Assembly: GCF_016862315.1 (NCBI RefSeq)
Contig: NZ_BOMS01000181.1
Location: 1 to 37,362 of the forward strand
Reading direction: 5' to 3'
DNA length: 37,362 nucleotides
From: Actinoplanes palleronii
GTDB taxonomy: Bacteria; Actinomycetota; Actinomycetes; Mycobacteriales; Micromonosporaceae
Position 1 is the first letter of the stretch, and each line of letters opens with the position of its first letter. A program made the position numbers and the translations under genes. This document shows positions 1-7,922 of this stretch, piece by piece. The notes beneath the pieces were generated by a model. That model was not told the DNA's origin. It ran no database searches and worked only from the letters and a program-made list of their open reading frames with translations.

Positions 1-314
1 CTGAACGGCTGCGTCGGCGCAAGGGGAGCCGAGGGAGCCGAGGAAGCCGGGGACGTCGGGCCGTCGACGTACGGGGTCGCGTACGGGTCGCCGGTGGTCG
101 GGCCGGTGAACGGGTCGACCGGGACGCCGTACGGAGCAGTCGCCGGGTGCGCCGGGTCGGTACGGCTGCCGCCCGACAGCGGGTCGGACAGCGACGACGC
201 GGCCAGCGGGTCCGGCCAGGCGGTGGCGGGCGACGCGCCCGGGTCGGTACGGCCGCACGCCGGGCAGACGCCGTTCGCCGGTACGGCGATCGAGCCACAG
301 AACGTACAAGTCAT
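1..314 (-). CDS. Zinc-ribbon protein, N-terminal part (cut by window edge)
   Basis: The frame opens with an ATG at 314-312, preceded by a good GGAGAAACACC ribosome site, and stays open to the window edge, giving about 104 residues without a stop. The first 20 residues hold two CxxC pairs (Cys3/Cys6 and Cys17/Cys20), the pattern of a small N-terminal zinc ribbon. After that the chain is low-complexity, rich in Pro, Thr, Ala, Gly and Asp-Pro, as in a linker. Actinobacterial proteins of this plan usually carry one or more transmembrane segments after the linker, but that part is outside the window, so the function is not known. It lies 81 bp downstream of the glycosyltransferase pair on the same strand and may be co-transcribed with it. 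Confidence 0.7.
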   Translation of the reverse strand, partial: MTCTFCGSIAVPANGVCPACGRTDPGASPATAWPDPLAASSLSDPLSGGSRTDPAHPATAPYGVPVDPFTGPTTGDPYATPYVDGPTSPASSAPSAPLAPTQPF

Positions 315-395
315 GGTGTTTCTCCAGGCGTCAGCTCGACGCCGGACCCGGGTGGATCGGCGCCACCGGCGGGCACCCCGACCGCGGGCCGTGGC

Positions 396-1517
396 TCACC
401 GGTGGCTGGCAAGCCTAGCCGCCGCCGTCGACTCGTCATACAGCTCTTCCAGGCGACGCGTCTGCTCGACCAGGTCGAAATGCGTGCTCACCCGGCGGCG
501 GGCCTGCACCCCGAAGCGGTGGCGCAGCTCCGCGTCGCCGAGCAGCCGGGTCAGTGAGCCGGCCAGCGCGGCCGGGTCCGCCTCCGGGGTGAGCAGGCCG
601 GTCTCGCCGTCGACGACCGCCTCCGGGATACCACTGTGCCGGGTGGCGGCGACCGGCAGACCGAGCGCGGCCGCCTCCAGCAGAGTGGTCGGCAGGCCCT
701 CGGTGTCGCCGTCCGGCGCGGTCTTCGACGGGCATGCCAGGATCCGGGACTCGGCGAGGTGCCGCTGCACCGCCTCGGGTGACCGGCTGCCCACGAACGT
801 CGCGTCCACCCGCAGGTCCTCGGCCCGGGCGCGCATCGCCGGCATCAGCTCGCCGTCGCCGATGAACAGCGCGCGCGGCCGCGGCGAATGCATCGAGGCG
901 AGCGCGGTGAGCAGGTCGTCGATGCCCTTCTTGGCGGTGAACCGGCCGACGAACACCACGTCCCAGCGTTTCGGCACCATCGGCACGGCCGGCGGCACGA
1001 GCACGCCGGTGTGGTGCACCCGCACCTTCGCCGGGTCGGCTCCCCACCGGACCGCCTGCTCGCGGATCACCTCGGAGACCGCGATGACCATGGCGGCACG
1101 GCGGAACACGGTCTGCAGATTGCGGCGGTACCGCACGCCCTTCGCGCCCGGAGCCGTCGGCTGGCGGGTGACGTCATGCCCGTGCACGGTCACCACCAGA
1201 GGCACGCCGAGACGCCCGGCCGAGTGGCTGACCAGCCAGCCGTCGCCACCGAAGTGCGCGTGCACGAGCTCCGGTCGTACCTCGGAAAGGGTCTGGAAAA
1301 GCCGGGGCGAAGCTCCGGTGAGACGAAGCCGCAGAAACCCACGCCCGTCCGGAAAAGCAATCACATCTTGGGTACGGGAGAGAGCCGACTCGATCCTGGT
1401 CGCGCCCACGTAGGTCGGCGTCCAGCGGGCCAGGGCGTCGCCCTGACCGCGGATGAACGTCTCCGAGCCGGGCAGCATCGCGCTGCGCCAGATCGCGACA
1501 CGGCGGTCAGTCGACAT
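396..1517 (-). CDS. GT4-type glycosyltransferase
   Basis: A 373-residue glycosyltransferase of the GT-B fold, group 1 (GT4) type, expected to move a sugar from a nucleotide-sugar donor at the cytoplasmic face of the membrane. The acceptor half has a His-Gly-His motif near residues 112-114. The donor half begins around the VGRF motif (190-193), followed by AKKGIDDLL. The donor-site E-x7-E motif is present as Glu273 and Glu281 (TEGLPTTLLEAA). The length is normal for the family. The ATG lies inside the last codons of the upstream GT2 gene (11 bp overlap), so the two are translated together. Acceptor and sugar cannot be read from sequence. A role in cell-surface polysaccharide is inferred from the paired GT2 and the divergent LCP gene. 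Confidence 0.9.
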   Translation of the reverse strand: MSTDRRVAIWRSAMLPGSETFIRGQGDALARWTPTYVGATRIESALSRTQDVIAFPDGRGFLRLRLTGASPRLFQTLSEVRPELVHAHFGGDGWLVSHSAGRLGVPLVVTVHGHDVTRQPTAPGAKGVRYRRNLQTVFRRAAMVIAVSEVIREQAVRWGADPAKVRVHHTGVLVPPAVPMVPKRWDVVFVGRFTAKKGIDDLLTALASMHSPRPRALFIGDGELMPAMRARAEDLRVDATFVGSRSPEAVQRHLAESRILACPSKTAPDGDTEGLPTTLLEAAALGLPVAATRHSGIPEAVVDGETGLLTPEADPAALAGSLTRLLGDAELRHRFGVQARRRVSTHFDLVEQTRRLEELYDESTAAARLASHR

Positions 1518-2487
1518 CGGCGGGGACCCGGTCGTCCTGCGGCTGCGGAGGGCTCTTCGGCCGGCCCACGATCAGGTCGCGCAACCGGTGCCGCATGCTC
1601 GGCGGCAGCGCCCAGATCTGCAGGTGCGTGAGGTAGTCGAGGGCACCCGGACGACCCTGCCCCCGAGCCTCGGCGAGCAGCTCGCGGAAGAGCTTCACGT
1701 CGCGGGTCGGCGCGGTCATCGAGCTGAGCACGCTGAGCGTGAACGCCGCGTACGCCCGCGGGGTGAACAGGTCGCGGCTGGCCCGCAGCCACTCCAGCTG
1801 TTCGCGCCACGGGTTCTGCAGGCTGATCCGATCCCGGTCCTCGTCCTGGTGCCAGAGGACCAGTGGCTCGCTCGCGTAGATCAGCTCGGTGCCCGGCTCG
1901 CGCAGCGCCCGCAGCGCCCAGTCCAGCTCCTGCTGGCGGCGCAGGCCGACGGTGAACGGCACCCGGCGCCACAGCTCGGTGGACGCCAGGATGGTGGACG
2001 TCTGGATGAAACCGTCGCCGTAGAACAGGCCACGGCGGACGGTGAAGTACTCGCTGATCGGCTCGCCCGGTGCGGGCAGCCGGCGTGGCATGACCGAGTC
2101 GGCGCGCGGCGTCCGGTTGATCATCCGGCAGGCGACGACCGGGTCCGGCACGCCGGAGGCCTCGGCCAGTCCGATCTGCACGGCCAGCTTGGTGGGCAGC
2201 CATTCGTCGTCGTCGTCGAGCATCGCGGTCCAGCGGCCGCGGGCGTGCCGGGCGCCGACGTTGCGGGCGTTCGGGGCCTTGCCGCGCTCCGGCAGCACGA
2301 TCACCTCGATCCGCGGGTCGCCGATCTCGGCAAGAGCCTTCACGGTGGCCTCGTCGGGGCCGTCGACCACGACGATCACCTCGAGGTTCCGCCAGGTCTG
2401 TCCGAGTGCACTGCGCGCGGCGCGAACGGCCAGCTCCGGCCGGTTGCACGTCGGGATGACGACACTGACATCCGGTTCGGGGGACAT
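1507..2487 (-). CDS. GT2-family glycosyltransferase
   Basis: A 326-residue GT-A fold glycosyltransferase. The N-terminus has the typical VSVVIPTCNRP strand-loop. A RNVG motif (about residues 75-78) precedes the metal-binding acidic cluster DDDD at 91-94, followed by EW. The C-terminal half continues as a soluble acceptor-binding region, with no membrane segment seen. It is the first gene of a two-gene unit and overlaps the GT4 gene by 11 bp. The ATG at 2487 faces the divergent LCP gene across about 170 bp. Inference: together with GT4 it builds or decorates a surface glycan. The substrate is unknown. Confidence 0.9.
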   Translation of the reverse strand: MSPEPDVSVVIPTCNRPELAVRAARSALGQTWRNLEVIVVVDGPDEATVKALAEIGDPRIEVIVLPERGKAPNARNVGARHARGRWTAMLDDDDEWLPTKLAVQIGLAEASGVPDPVVACRMINRTPRADSVMPRRLPAPGEPISEYFTVRRGLFYGDGFIQTSTILASTELWRRVPFTVGLRRQQELDWALRALREPGTELIYASEPLVLWHQDEDRDRISLQNPWREQLEWLRASRDLFTPRAYAAFTLSVLSSMTAPTRDVKLFRELLAEARGQGRPGALDYLTHLQIWALPPSMRHRLRDLIVGRPKSPPQPQDDRVPADVD

Positions 2488-2658
2488 GCCGCGGACGTTA
2501 TGAGCCCCCGGCGGCGCGACAGTTAACGGAGATCGGCGGGTGAGGGGTTAACAGGCGAGCAACACGCGTACCCAAAATTTTCCTCGCGCCACGGCAGTCT
2601 TTCGCGGCGCCGCGCCCGTCTTCATGATTGGAAGTACCCCGGAAACGAGGAGCCGATC

Positions 2659-3816
2659 TTGCGCAGGACCAGCAGACGCCGACGTCGCTCACCCCGCTGG
2701 GCCTTCTGGACCGTCGTCGTGGGATCGGTCCTGCTGGTGGCCGGCGGCGGCAGCGCGGTGGGTCTCAAGGCCACGGTCGCCGCGGCCACCTCCGCGGTCG
2801 GCCAGGACGAGCTGCTCGGCTCGGCGAAACCCGAGCTGGAGAAGAAGAACGCCAGTCTGGACGGCGCGAAGAACATCCTGCTGGTCGGCATCGACCAGCG
2901 CCCCGACCAGATCAACGGCGAGCCGCTGCGGTCCGACTCGATCATCCTGTTGCACGTCAACAAGGACCATTCGAGCGGCTACCTGGTCTCCCTCCCCCGC
3001 GACAGCCTGGTCACCATCCCGGCCTACGACAACACCGCGCAGAAGTTCGCCGGCGGCCGCGCCAAGATCAATGCAGCGTTCGCCTTCGGCACCCGCGGGC
3101 TGAAGGGCAACGACGCGCTGAAGCACGGCTTCGAGCTGCTCACCATGACGGTGAAACAGCTGACCGGGATCACTCCGGACGCCGGCGCGATCATCGACTT
3201 CCAGGGCTTCCGCGACGTGGTGAAGGTGCTCGGCAAGGTCTGCATGTACGTCGACACCGACACCACCTCGATCCACAAGGGCACCGGCAAGGACGGCAAG
3301 CCGGCCGCACCGTTCGTGATCAACCCGGACGGCACGCTGAAGCGCTCGATCCCGGGCGTGAAACCGAACTTCTACGCCAAGGGCGACCACTGCTTCACCC
3401 CGGCCGAGGCGCTCGACTTCGTCCGGCAGCGTGACCTGCTCGGGGACAACTCGCTGGACTACGGCCGGCAGCGGCACCAGCAGCAGTTCTTCAAGGCCAT
3501 CATCAACCAGGCGCTGAAGGACGGCTTGGACTCGCCGACCAAGCTGCCGTCGTTGCTCACCGCGTTCGGCAAGTCGATGACCATCGACACCGGCGGGATC
3601 CAGCTGGCCGACTGGGCGCTGTCGCTGCGCAGCGTCAAGCCGGACAACCTGGTCACCATCAAGACCAACGAGGGCGAGCTGAACTCCGACTCGATACCGG
3701 GGCTCGGCAGCGTCGAGATCCTGAGCGACGACAGCATGAAGCTGCTGCAGGCGATGAAGAAGGACGCCATCGACGAGTTCCTGCTGGGCCACCCCAAGTT
3801 CGTCGACCCGGCCTGA
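2659..3816 (+). CDS. LCP (LytR-CpsA-Psr) family protein
   Basis: A 385-residue membrane-anchored protein of the LCP family. In other bacteria these transfer undecaprenyl-linked glycopolymers (teichoic acid, arabinogalactan, capsule) onto peptidoglycan on the outer face of the membrane. A basic cytoplasmic start (RRTSRRRRR) is followed by one transmembrane helix at about 14-36. The family landmarks are present: KNILLVGID, the LRSDSIIL aspartate, SLPRDS, KINAAFAFG, and FVRQRD followed by DYGRQRHQQQ, which supplies the arginines that bind pyrophosphate. I chose the TTG at 2659 because a GAGGAG site ends 6 bases before it and the tail starts there naturally. It is divergent from the glycosyltransferase pair and followed after 94 bp by the lipid kinase, suggesting an envelope gene group. 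Confidence 0.93.
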   Translation: MRRTSRRRRRSPRWAFWTVVVGSVLLVAGGGSAVGLKATVAAATSAVGQDELLGSAKPELEKKNASLDGAKNILLVGIDQRPDQINGEPLRSDSIILLHVNKDHSSGYLVSLPRDSLVTIPAYDNTAQKFAGGRAKINAAFAFGTRGLKGNDALKHGFELLTMTVKQLTGITPDAGAIIDFQGFRDVVKVLGKVCMYVDTDTTSIHKGTGKDGKPAAPFVINPDGTLKRSIPGVKPNFYAKGDHCFTPAEALDFVRQRDLLGDNSLDYGRQRHQQQFFKAIINQALKDGLDSPTKLPSLLTAFGKSMTIDTGGIQLADWALSLRSVKPDNLVTIKTNEGELNSDSIPGLGSVEILSDDSMKLLQAMKKDAIDEFLLGHPKFVDPA

Positions 3817-3910
3817 TCGGCCCCGCGCGGCCTCGGTCTCGCGCGGTCTCGCGCGGCGGCGGGTCGTGGCTCCACAGGTGTGGCAGAGGTGTGGCGGATA
3901 GGGTCAGCGG

Positions 3911-4840
3911 GTGCGGAGCAAGCAGCGGCTCACCGAGGACATCCGGCGGGACCGACGGGCGGCGCTGGTCGTCAACACCCGGTCACGGCGGGGACGCCAG
4001 CTCTACGACGATGCCCGCGAGTCCCTGGTCGCCGCCGGGTTCGACCTGCTCGGCACGTATGCCATGGAGCACTCCGGCGACCTCGAAGGACTGCTCGCCG
4101 ACGCGCTCGGCAAGGGCCCCGACCTGCTGATCGCCGGCGGTGGCGACGGGACGATCAGCACCGCCGGGCGGATGCTCGCCCACCAGGACGTCGCGCTCGG
4201 GCTGCTGCCGCTGGGCACCACGAACAACTTCGCCCGCACCGTACGCATCGAACCCGACCTGCAGGCCGCGATCGCCACCCTGGTCGACGGCAAGGTGATC
4301 GACGTGGACCTGGGCCTGGCCGGGGACATGCCGTTCACCAACCACGTCGGCATCGGCCTCTCCGCCGAGGTGATGATCAGCGCCCCGCCGCGGTTGAAGC
4401 GCCTGACCGGGCGGATCGCCTACCCGCTCACCGCGCTCGGGCTGCTGGCCCGGCACCGCCCGCTGCGCGCCACCATCCGGGCCGACGGCCGCGAGCTGCA
4501 CTTCCACACCCATCAGGTGTACGTGGCCAACGGCGGCTTCCACGCCGGCCGGCCGATCACCGCGGACGCGCACGCCGACGATCGGCTGCTGGTGGCGTAC
4601 CCGGTCGGCGGACCGTCCCGGCGCGAGCTGCTCCGCGAGACCGCCCGCAACGCCGCCACCGGCCACCGCCGCACGCTGCACGAACGGCCGTTCCTCGCCG
4701 TCCGCGAACTCTGGCTGGAAACCGACCGCCCGGCCCACGTCGAGGTCGACGGGGAACCGTGCGGCTCGACACCGATGCGGATCGCGGTGGACGCCAACGC
4801 CCTGCGCATCATGGCCCCGGCCGACAGCCCCGACCACTGA
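3911..4840 (+). CDS. Diacylglycerol kinase-family lipid kinase
   Basis: A 309-residue protein of the DAGK catalytic / YegS-BmrU group, which phosphorylates membrane lipids such as diacylglycerol using ATP. The nucleotide loop GGGDGT is at residues 76-81. It is followed by the LPLGTTNNFART stretch that matches the family's PxGTxNDxAR motif, and by a C-terminal domain with DGEPCGSTPM near the end, where family members also have a D-G-E motif. The length is usual. The GTG at 3911 is the first start in this frame; its ribosome site is weak. No membrane helix is seen. Actual substrate (diacylglycerol, sphingoid base or other) is not decidable from sequence. Context next to LCP and glycosyltransferase genes fits envelope lipid recycling. 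Confidence 0.9.
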   Translation: MRSKQRLTEDIRRDRRAALVVNTRSRRGRQLYDDARESLVAAGFDLLGTYAMEHSGDLEGLLADALGKGPDLLIAGGGDGTISTAGRMLAHQDVALGLLPLGTTNNFARTVRIEPDLQAAIATLVDGKVIDVDLGLAGDMPFTNHVGIGLSAEVMISAPPRLKRLTGRIAYPLTALGLLARHRPLRATIRADGRELHFHTHQVYVANGGFHAGRPITADAHADDRLLVAYPVGGPSRRELLRETARNAATGHRRTLHERPFLAVRELWLETDRPAHVEVDGEPCGSTPMRIAVDANALRIMAPADSPDH

Positions 4841-4878
4841 CCCAGCCCGAGCAGCGCCTCGCCCCCTGACCCCACCCA

Positions 4879-5044
4879 GTGTGTGAAGTTTCGGCGCGGA
4901 GCGCACCCAAACTTCACACACAGACCGGAAATCACCAGAGCGTGGGGAGTTCAGGCGCGCTCCGCACCCAAACATCACACACAAGGCGACAGCCCACCCT
5001 GTGTGGGGAGTTCGGGCGCGCTCCGCACCGAAAAATCACACGCA
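4879..5044. repeat. Three hairpin-forming repeat units at 61 bp period
   Basis: The space between the convergent lipid-kinase and SelW-like genes is filled by three related units whose right ends (tcacacaca, tcacacaca, tcacacgca) start at 4914, 4975 and 5036, exactly 61 bp apart. Unit 1 has perfect 13-bp inverted arms (GTGTGTGAAGTTT, 4879-4891 and 4909-4921) around a 17-base centre. Units 2 (about 4941-4983) and 3 (about 5000-5044) keep the right arm and the GC-rich centre, but the left arm has drifted to GTGGGGAGTTC. The centre reads GCGCGGAGCGC in unit 1 and GCGCGCTCCGC in units 2 and 3, as if the core had been inverted. There is no T-run, so it is not a classical terminator. It resembles a dispersed palindromic (REP-like) element. 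Confidence 0.8.
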
Positions 5045-5081
5045 CGGTGGTGGCACGACGAGTGCGGGAGCTGCCTCGGGC

Positions 5082-5387
5082 TCAGGAAGCGGCTTCGGGC
5101 GCAGTGTCCTTGCGGTCGGAGTGGCCGAGGTCGCGGTCCGGGGCGACGCGGTCCCGGACCAGGCGCTTGAGCTGCGGCAGGTCGGGGAAGCCGTCGGGTT
5201 TGCGGTTCCAGAGGATCTCGCCGTCCAGACGTACCTCGAAGACCCCGCCGATGCCCGGGACCAGCGCCACCTCGCCCAGATCCCGCGGAAACGTGGTGAG
5301 CAGCTCCTGCGCCAGCCACGCCGCGCGGAGGAGCCAGCGGCACTGTGTGCAGTACTCGATCTCGAGGCGAGGCGTCCGGTTCGTCAC
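5082..5387 (-). CDS. SelT/SelW/SelH-family (Rdx) thioredoxin-like protein
   Basis: A 101-residue protein that begins with the Rdx signature: LEIEYCTQCRWLLRAAWLAQELL, where Cys-x-x-Cys replaces the Cys-x-x-Sec of the animal selenoproteins. A central GIGGVFEVRLDG and a WNRKPDGFPDLPQLKRLVRD ending match the compact thioredoxin-like fold of this family, including the usual length of 90-100 residues. The short tail RDLGHSDRKDTAPEAAS is hydrophilic. I chose the GTG at 5387 because it begins directly before the family's first beta strand; the ribosome site is weak and the frame is open further upstream. It is thought to act as a small cytoplasmic redox protein; the partner is unknown. It is divergent from the antiporter gene with only 57 bp between starts. 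Confidence 0.85.
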   Translation of the reverse strand: MTNRTPRLEIEYCTQCRWLLRAAWLAQELLTTFPRDLGEVALVPGIGGVFEVRLDGEILWNRKPDGFPDLPQLKRLVRDRVAPDRDLGHSDRKDTAPEAAS

Positions 5388-5444
5388 AACGACCGAGTAT
5401 CCCCGATGCCTGCAGCGACGCGGATCCTCTGGCAGAGTTGCCGG

Positions 5445-6545
5445 ATGACACCCAAAACGCTGTCGTATCTGTCGCACTGGACGGTATACGTCCCGGTGCT
5501 CGCCGTTGCCGCGCTCGTGCTGACGTGGGGCCGCGACCTGCCACCGCCGGCGGTGGTGCTGGCCGCCGCGCTGCTCGCCGGCGCCGTGCTCGCCGCCGTG
5601 CACCACGCCGAGGTCGTCGCGCACCGGGTCGGGGAACCGTTCGGCTCACTGGTGCTCGCGGTGGCTGTCACGATCATCGAGGTCGCGCTGATCGTCACGC
5701 TGATGATCAGCGGTGGCGAGAAGACGCAGTCGCTGGCGAGGGACACCGTCTTCGCCGCCGTGATGATCACCTGCAACGGCATTCTCGGCATCTCACTGCT
5801 GGTCGGAGCGTTGCGGCGACGGATCGCGGTCTTCAACCCGGAAGGCACCGGGTCGATGTTCGCCACCGTCGCGATGATCGCCACGCTCAGCCTGGTCCTG
5901 CCGAGCTTCACCACGAGCCGGCCCGGCGCGCAGTTCTCCCCGGCCCAGCTCGGGTTCGCCGCGTTCGCCTCGCTCGGGCTGTACCTGCTCTTCGTGGCCG
6001 TGCAGACCCGCCGGCACCGCGACTACTTCCTGCCGATCACCACGGCCGGCCAGGTGATCGACGCCGAGGAGCACCTGGAGCCGCCGTCGAGCCGGGCCGC
6101 GCTGACCAGTCTCGGTCTGCTGCTCGTCGCCCTGATCGGCGTGGTCGGCCTGGCCAAGGGCGTTTCGCCGGCCGTCGAGTCGGCCGTGGAGAGCGCAGGC
6201 CTGCCGCAGGGGGTCGTCGGTGTCGTGATCGCGCTGATGGTCCTGCTCCCGGAGACGATCGCCGCGGTCCGCGCCGCCTCCCGGGACCGCATCCAGACCA
6301 GCCTCAACCTGGCACTCGGCTCCGCGATGGCCAGTATCGGACTGACCATCCCGGCGATCGCGGTCGCGATGATCTGGCTGGACGGCCCGCTGCTGCTCGG
6401 CCTCGGCGGAACCCAGATGGTGCTGCTCGCCCTCACGGTCGCGGTCGGCACGCTGACGGTGGTCCCCGGCCGCGCCAACGTCCTCCAAGGCGGCGTCCAT
6501 TTGAGTCTTCTCGCTGCGTTTCTCTTTCTGGCTGCCAGCCCTTAA
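5445..6545 (+). CDS. chaA: Ca2+/H+ antiporter (CaCA superfamily, ChaA type)
   Basis: A 366-residue polytopic membrane protein with about eleven hydrophobic segments, the length and plan of ChaA, which exports Ca2+ (and Na+/K+ in E. coli) in exchange for protons. The two inverted alpha repeats are recognisable: GEPFGSLVLAVAVTIIEVALI in the first half and GVVIALMVLLPETIAAVRAA followed by NLALGSAMASIGLTIPAIA in the second, each with its ion-binding glutamate. A loop rich in hydrophilic residues (QTRRHRDYFLPITTAGQVIDAEEHLEPP) separates the halves. The ATG at 5445 begins right before MTPKTLSYLSHW, the usual N-terminus; the frame is open upstream but overlaps the divergent gene. The 3' end faces a hairpin at 6719-6749. 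Confidence 0.9.
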   Translation: MTPKTLSYLSHWTVYVPVLAVAALVLTWGRDLPPPAVVLAAALLAGAVLAAVHHAEVVAHRVGEPFGSLVLAVAVTIIEVALIVTLMISGGEKTQSLARDTVFAAVMITCNGILGISLLVGALRRRIAVFNPEGTGSMFATVAMIATLSLVLPSFTTSRPGAQFSPAQLGFAAFASLGLYLLFVAVQTRRHRDYFLPITTAGQVIDAEEHLEPPSSRAALTSLGLLLVALIGVVGLAKGVSPAVESAVESAGLPQGVVGVVIALMVLLPETIAAVRAASRDRIQTSLNLALGSAMASIGLTIPAIAVAMIWLDGPLLLGLGGTQMVLLALTVAVGTLTVVPGRANVLQGGVHLSLLAAFLFLAASP

Positions 6546-6718
6546 AGACCGCACGAACATCAAGATCAAGAGCTTTGTGTCGTGCGTCCGCCGGGGTGCG
6601 GATCGTCGCTCCCGCCGGGACCCCTGCGGGCTTCGCTGGCCGCTGGCGCGTCCAGAACGCGAAGCCCTCCGGGGCGACGTCCGTGGGTGGTAACGGTCAG
6701 AGCAAACCCCACAAGCAC

Positions 6719-6749
6719 GAGGCCCCGCCCCGGAAAGGGACGAGGCCTC
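6719..6749. terminator. Hairpin between convergent genes
   Basis: Arms of 13 bases (6719-6731 and 6737-6749; GAGGCCccg against gaGGCCTC) pair at 11 of 13 positions around a 5-base ggaaa loop. It lies between the 3' ends of the antiporter (plus) and the arginine decarboxylase (minus), where a bidirectional terminator is expected. No clear T-run follows on either strand. The rest of the 290-bp gap (6546-6835) holds nothing else I can name. Confidence 0.55.
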
Positions 6750-6835
6750 GAGGTGAAGCGGGATGCGCGGCGTGAGACAAGGCGCGCGGAGTGGGACGGG
6801 CGCGCGGCACGGGACGGGCGCCGAGCGGCGTGGGG

Positions 6836-7363
6836 TCAGTTCATGCTGGGGGCGGTGGACGCGGTGGCGCCCTTCCAGGAGATGGTCTCGTAGGGGGCCA
6901 GGACCATGGCACAGACCGGCGTGCCGTCCGAGACGACGCCGTGCACCACGTAGTCCGGGCCCTCGAACTCCTCCTCGTGGCCCTTCACCAGGTCACGCAG
7001 GCTCGCCCGGATCGACTCGGTGACGAACGCCTCGCTCGTCCCCTCGTGCTCGACGAAGAGCCCGCCCTGACCGTCCCGCCGCTGCACCCAGCCGATACCG
7101 GCCCAGGCCTCCTCGCCGGGCTGACTGGCGTGCTGCTCGGCGTAGACGCAGAACAACCGGTCACCCCACGCCCCGACCGGGACCGGCGCCTTGCCGCTCG
7201 CGTCGACGGTCGTACCGGGCGGGATGACGCTGGACAGCCGGACCAGGTTGTAGAAACCGCACTCCATGGCCACCAGCGCATCGTGGAACGCGCTCAGCGA
7301 GGTGGTTCCCCGCCCGATGGCGCGAACGACGGGGATCTGGTCGTAGACGACGGAGTCAGTCAT
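6836..7363 (-). CDS. Pyruvoyl-dependent arginine decarboxylase (proenzyme)
   Basis: A 175-residue proenzyme of the PvlArgDC family, which turns arginine into agmatine, the first step of one polyamine route. Members cut themselves at a Ser-Ser bond, and the second serine becomes the pyruvoyl cofactor. Here the hallmark stretch is YNLVRLSSVIPPGT, placing cleavage between Ser44 and Ser45. SLSAFHDALVAMECG just before it and the later AGIGWVQ and GTSEAFVTESIRASL stretches fit the family, as does the length. The ATG at 7363 has a GAGGAG site 5 bases upstream; longer openings of the frame are non-coding in character. It lies 129 bp downstream of the marR gene on the same strand, with a palindromic element in between, so it probably has its own promoter. 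Conserved substrate residues beyond the cleavage site were not checked one by one. Confidence 0.87.
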   Translation of the reverse strand: MTDSVVYDQIPVVRAIGRGTTSLSAFHDALVAMECGFYNLVRLSSVIPPGTTVDASGKAPVPVGAWGDRLFCVYAEQHASQPGEEAWAGIGWVQRRDGQGGLFVEHEGTSEAFVTESIRASLRDLVKGHEEEFEGPDYVVHGVVSDGTPVCAMVLAPYETISWKGATASTAPSMN

Positions 7364-7467
7364 GGGGCTCCTCGAAGCGGTAGAACGGCAGCATGGGGGA
7401 CTCACCCAGTGTGCCGAGTCCCCCACCCTGCGCCGATCCTCCGCGGAGACCGAGAGAATTGGCCGAC

Positions 7468-7484
7468 CGTTACCTAAAGTAACG
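7468..7484 (-). promoter_or_regulatory. Inverted repeat CGTTAC-N5-GTAACG upstream of the decarboxylase
   Basis: Six-base perfect arms around ctaaa lie about 105 bp before the decarboxylase ATG and just past the marR stop codon. The surrounding bases are A+T rich compared with the rest of the window. This is a plausible operator overlapping a promoter. The bound regulator is unknown; the adjacent MarR protein is one candidate, although the palindrome at 8783-8800 has a different sequence. Confidence 0.4.
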
Positions 7485-7492
7485 TAAATCAA

Positions 7493-7918
7493 TCATTCCC
7501 GATTGACGGAGATCCGGCTCACGTGCTCCAGCCAGCGACCGATCACGTCCACCTCGGACGCGGTGAAACCGTCGATGAGCTGCTCGTTCAGGTCGCCGAC
7601 CAGGACGTGCGCGCGGGCGACCGACGCGTGGCCGCGAGGGGTCAGCGAGAGCCGGACCGCACGGGCGTCGTCCGGATCCGGCGAGCGGGTCACACAGCCA
7701 CCGCGCTCCAGCCGGTTGACCAGACCGCTGATCCCGGACGGCGACGCGCCGAGCGCGGCGGTCACGTCGCCGATCAGCGCGTTGTCATGCCCGGCGAGGT
7801 AGAAGAGCACGCCGGCGCCGGCCGCGCCGATCCCGGTGTCCGCGGAACGGGCGTCGATCCAGCGCCGGACCGTGCGGTCGGCGTTGAAGAGCAGGAAGAT
7901 CAAACGAGGCAGGCGCAC
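7493..7918 (-). CDS. MarR-family transcriptional regulator
   Basis: A 141-residue winged-helix regulator. The central helix-turn-helix reads DVTAALGASPSGISGLVNRLERGGCVTR, followed by the wing SPDPDDARAVRLSLTPRG, both highly typical of MarR proteins. N- and C-terminal helices would form the dimer. The GTG at 7918 starts 4 bp after the stop codon of the hydrolase gene, so the two form one transcription unit with the hydrolase first. MarR proteins usually repress their own operon and release on binding a small phenolic or oxidising ligand. The perfect palindrome at the head of this operon (8783-8800) is the obvious candidate operator. Ligand unknown. Confidence 0.9.
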   Translation of the reverse strand: MRLPRLIFLLFNADRTVRRWIDARSADTGIGAAGAGVLFYLAGHDNALIGDVTAALGASPSGISGLVNRLERGGCVTRSPDPDDARAVRLSLTPRGHASVARAHVLVGDLNEQLIDGFTASEVDVIGRWLEHVSRISVNRE

Positions 7919-7922
7919 GCGG

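Noticed and set aside
4879..5044. CRISPR-like array
   Set aside because: Only three units, each internally symmetrical and diverged in one arm, the intervening sequence is short, and no cas gene is nearby.
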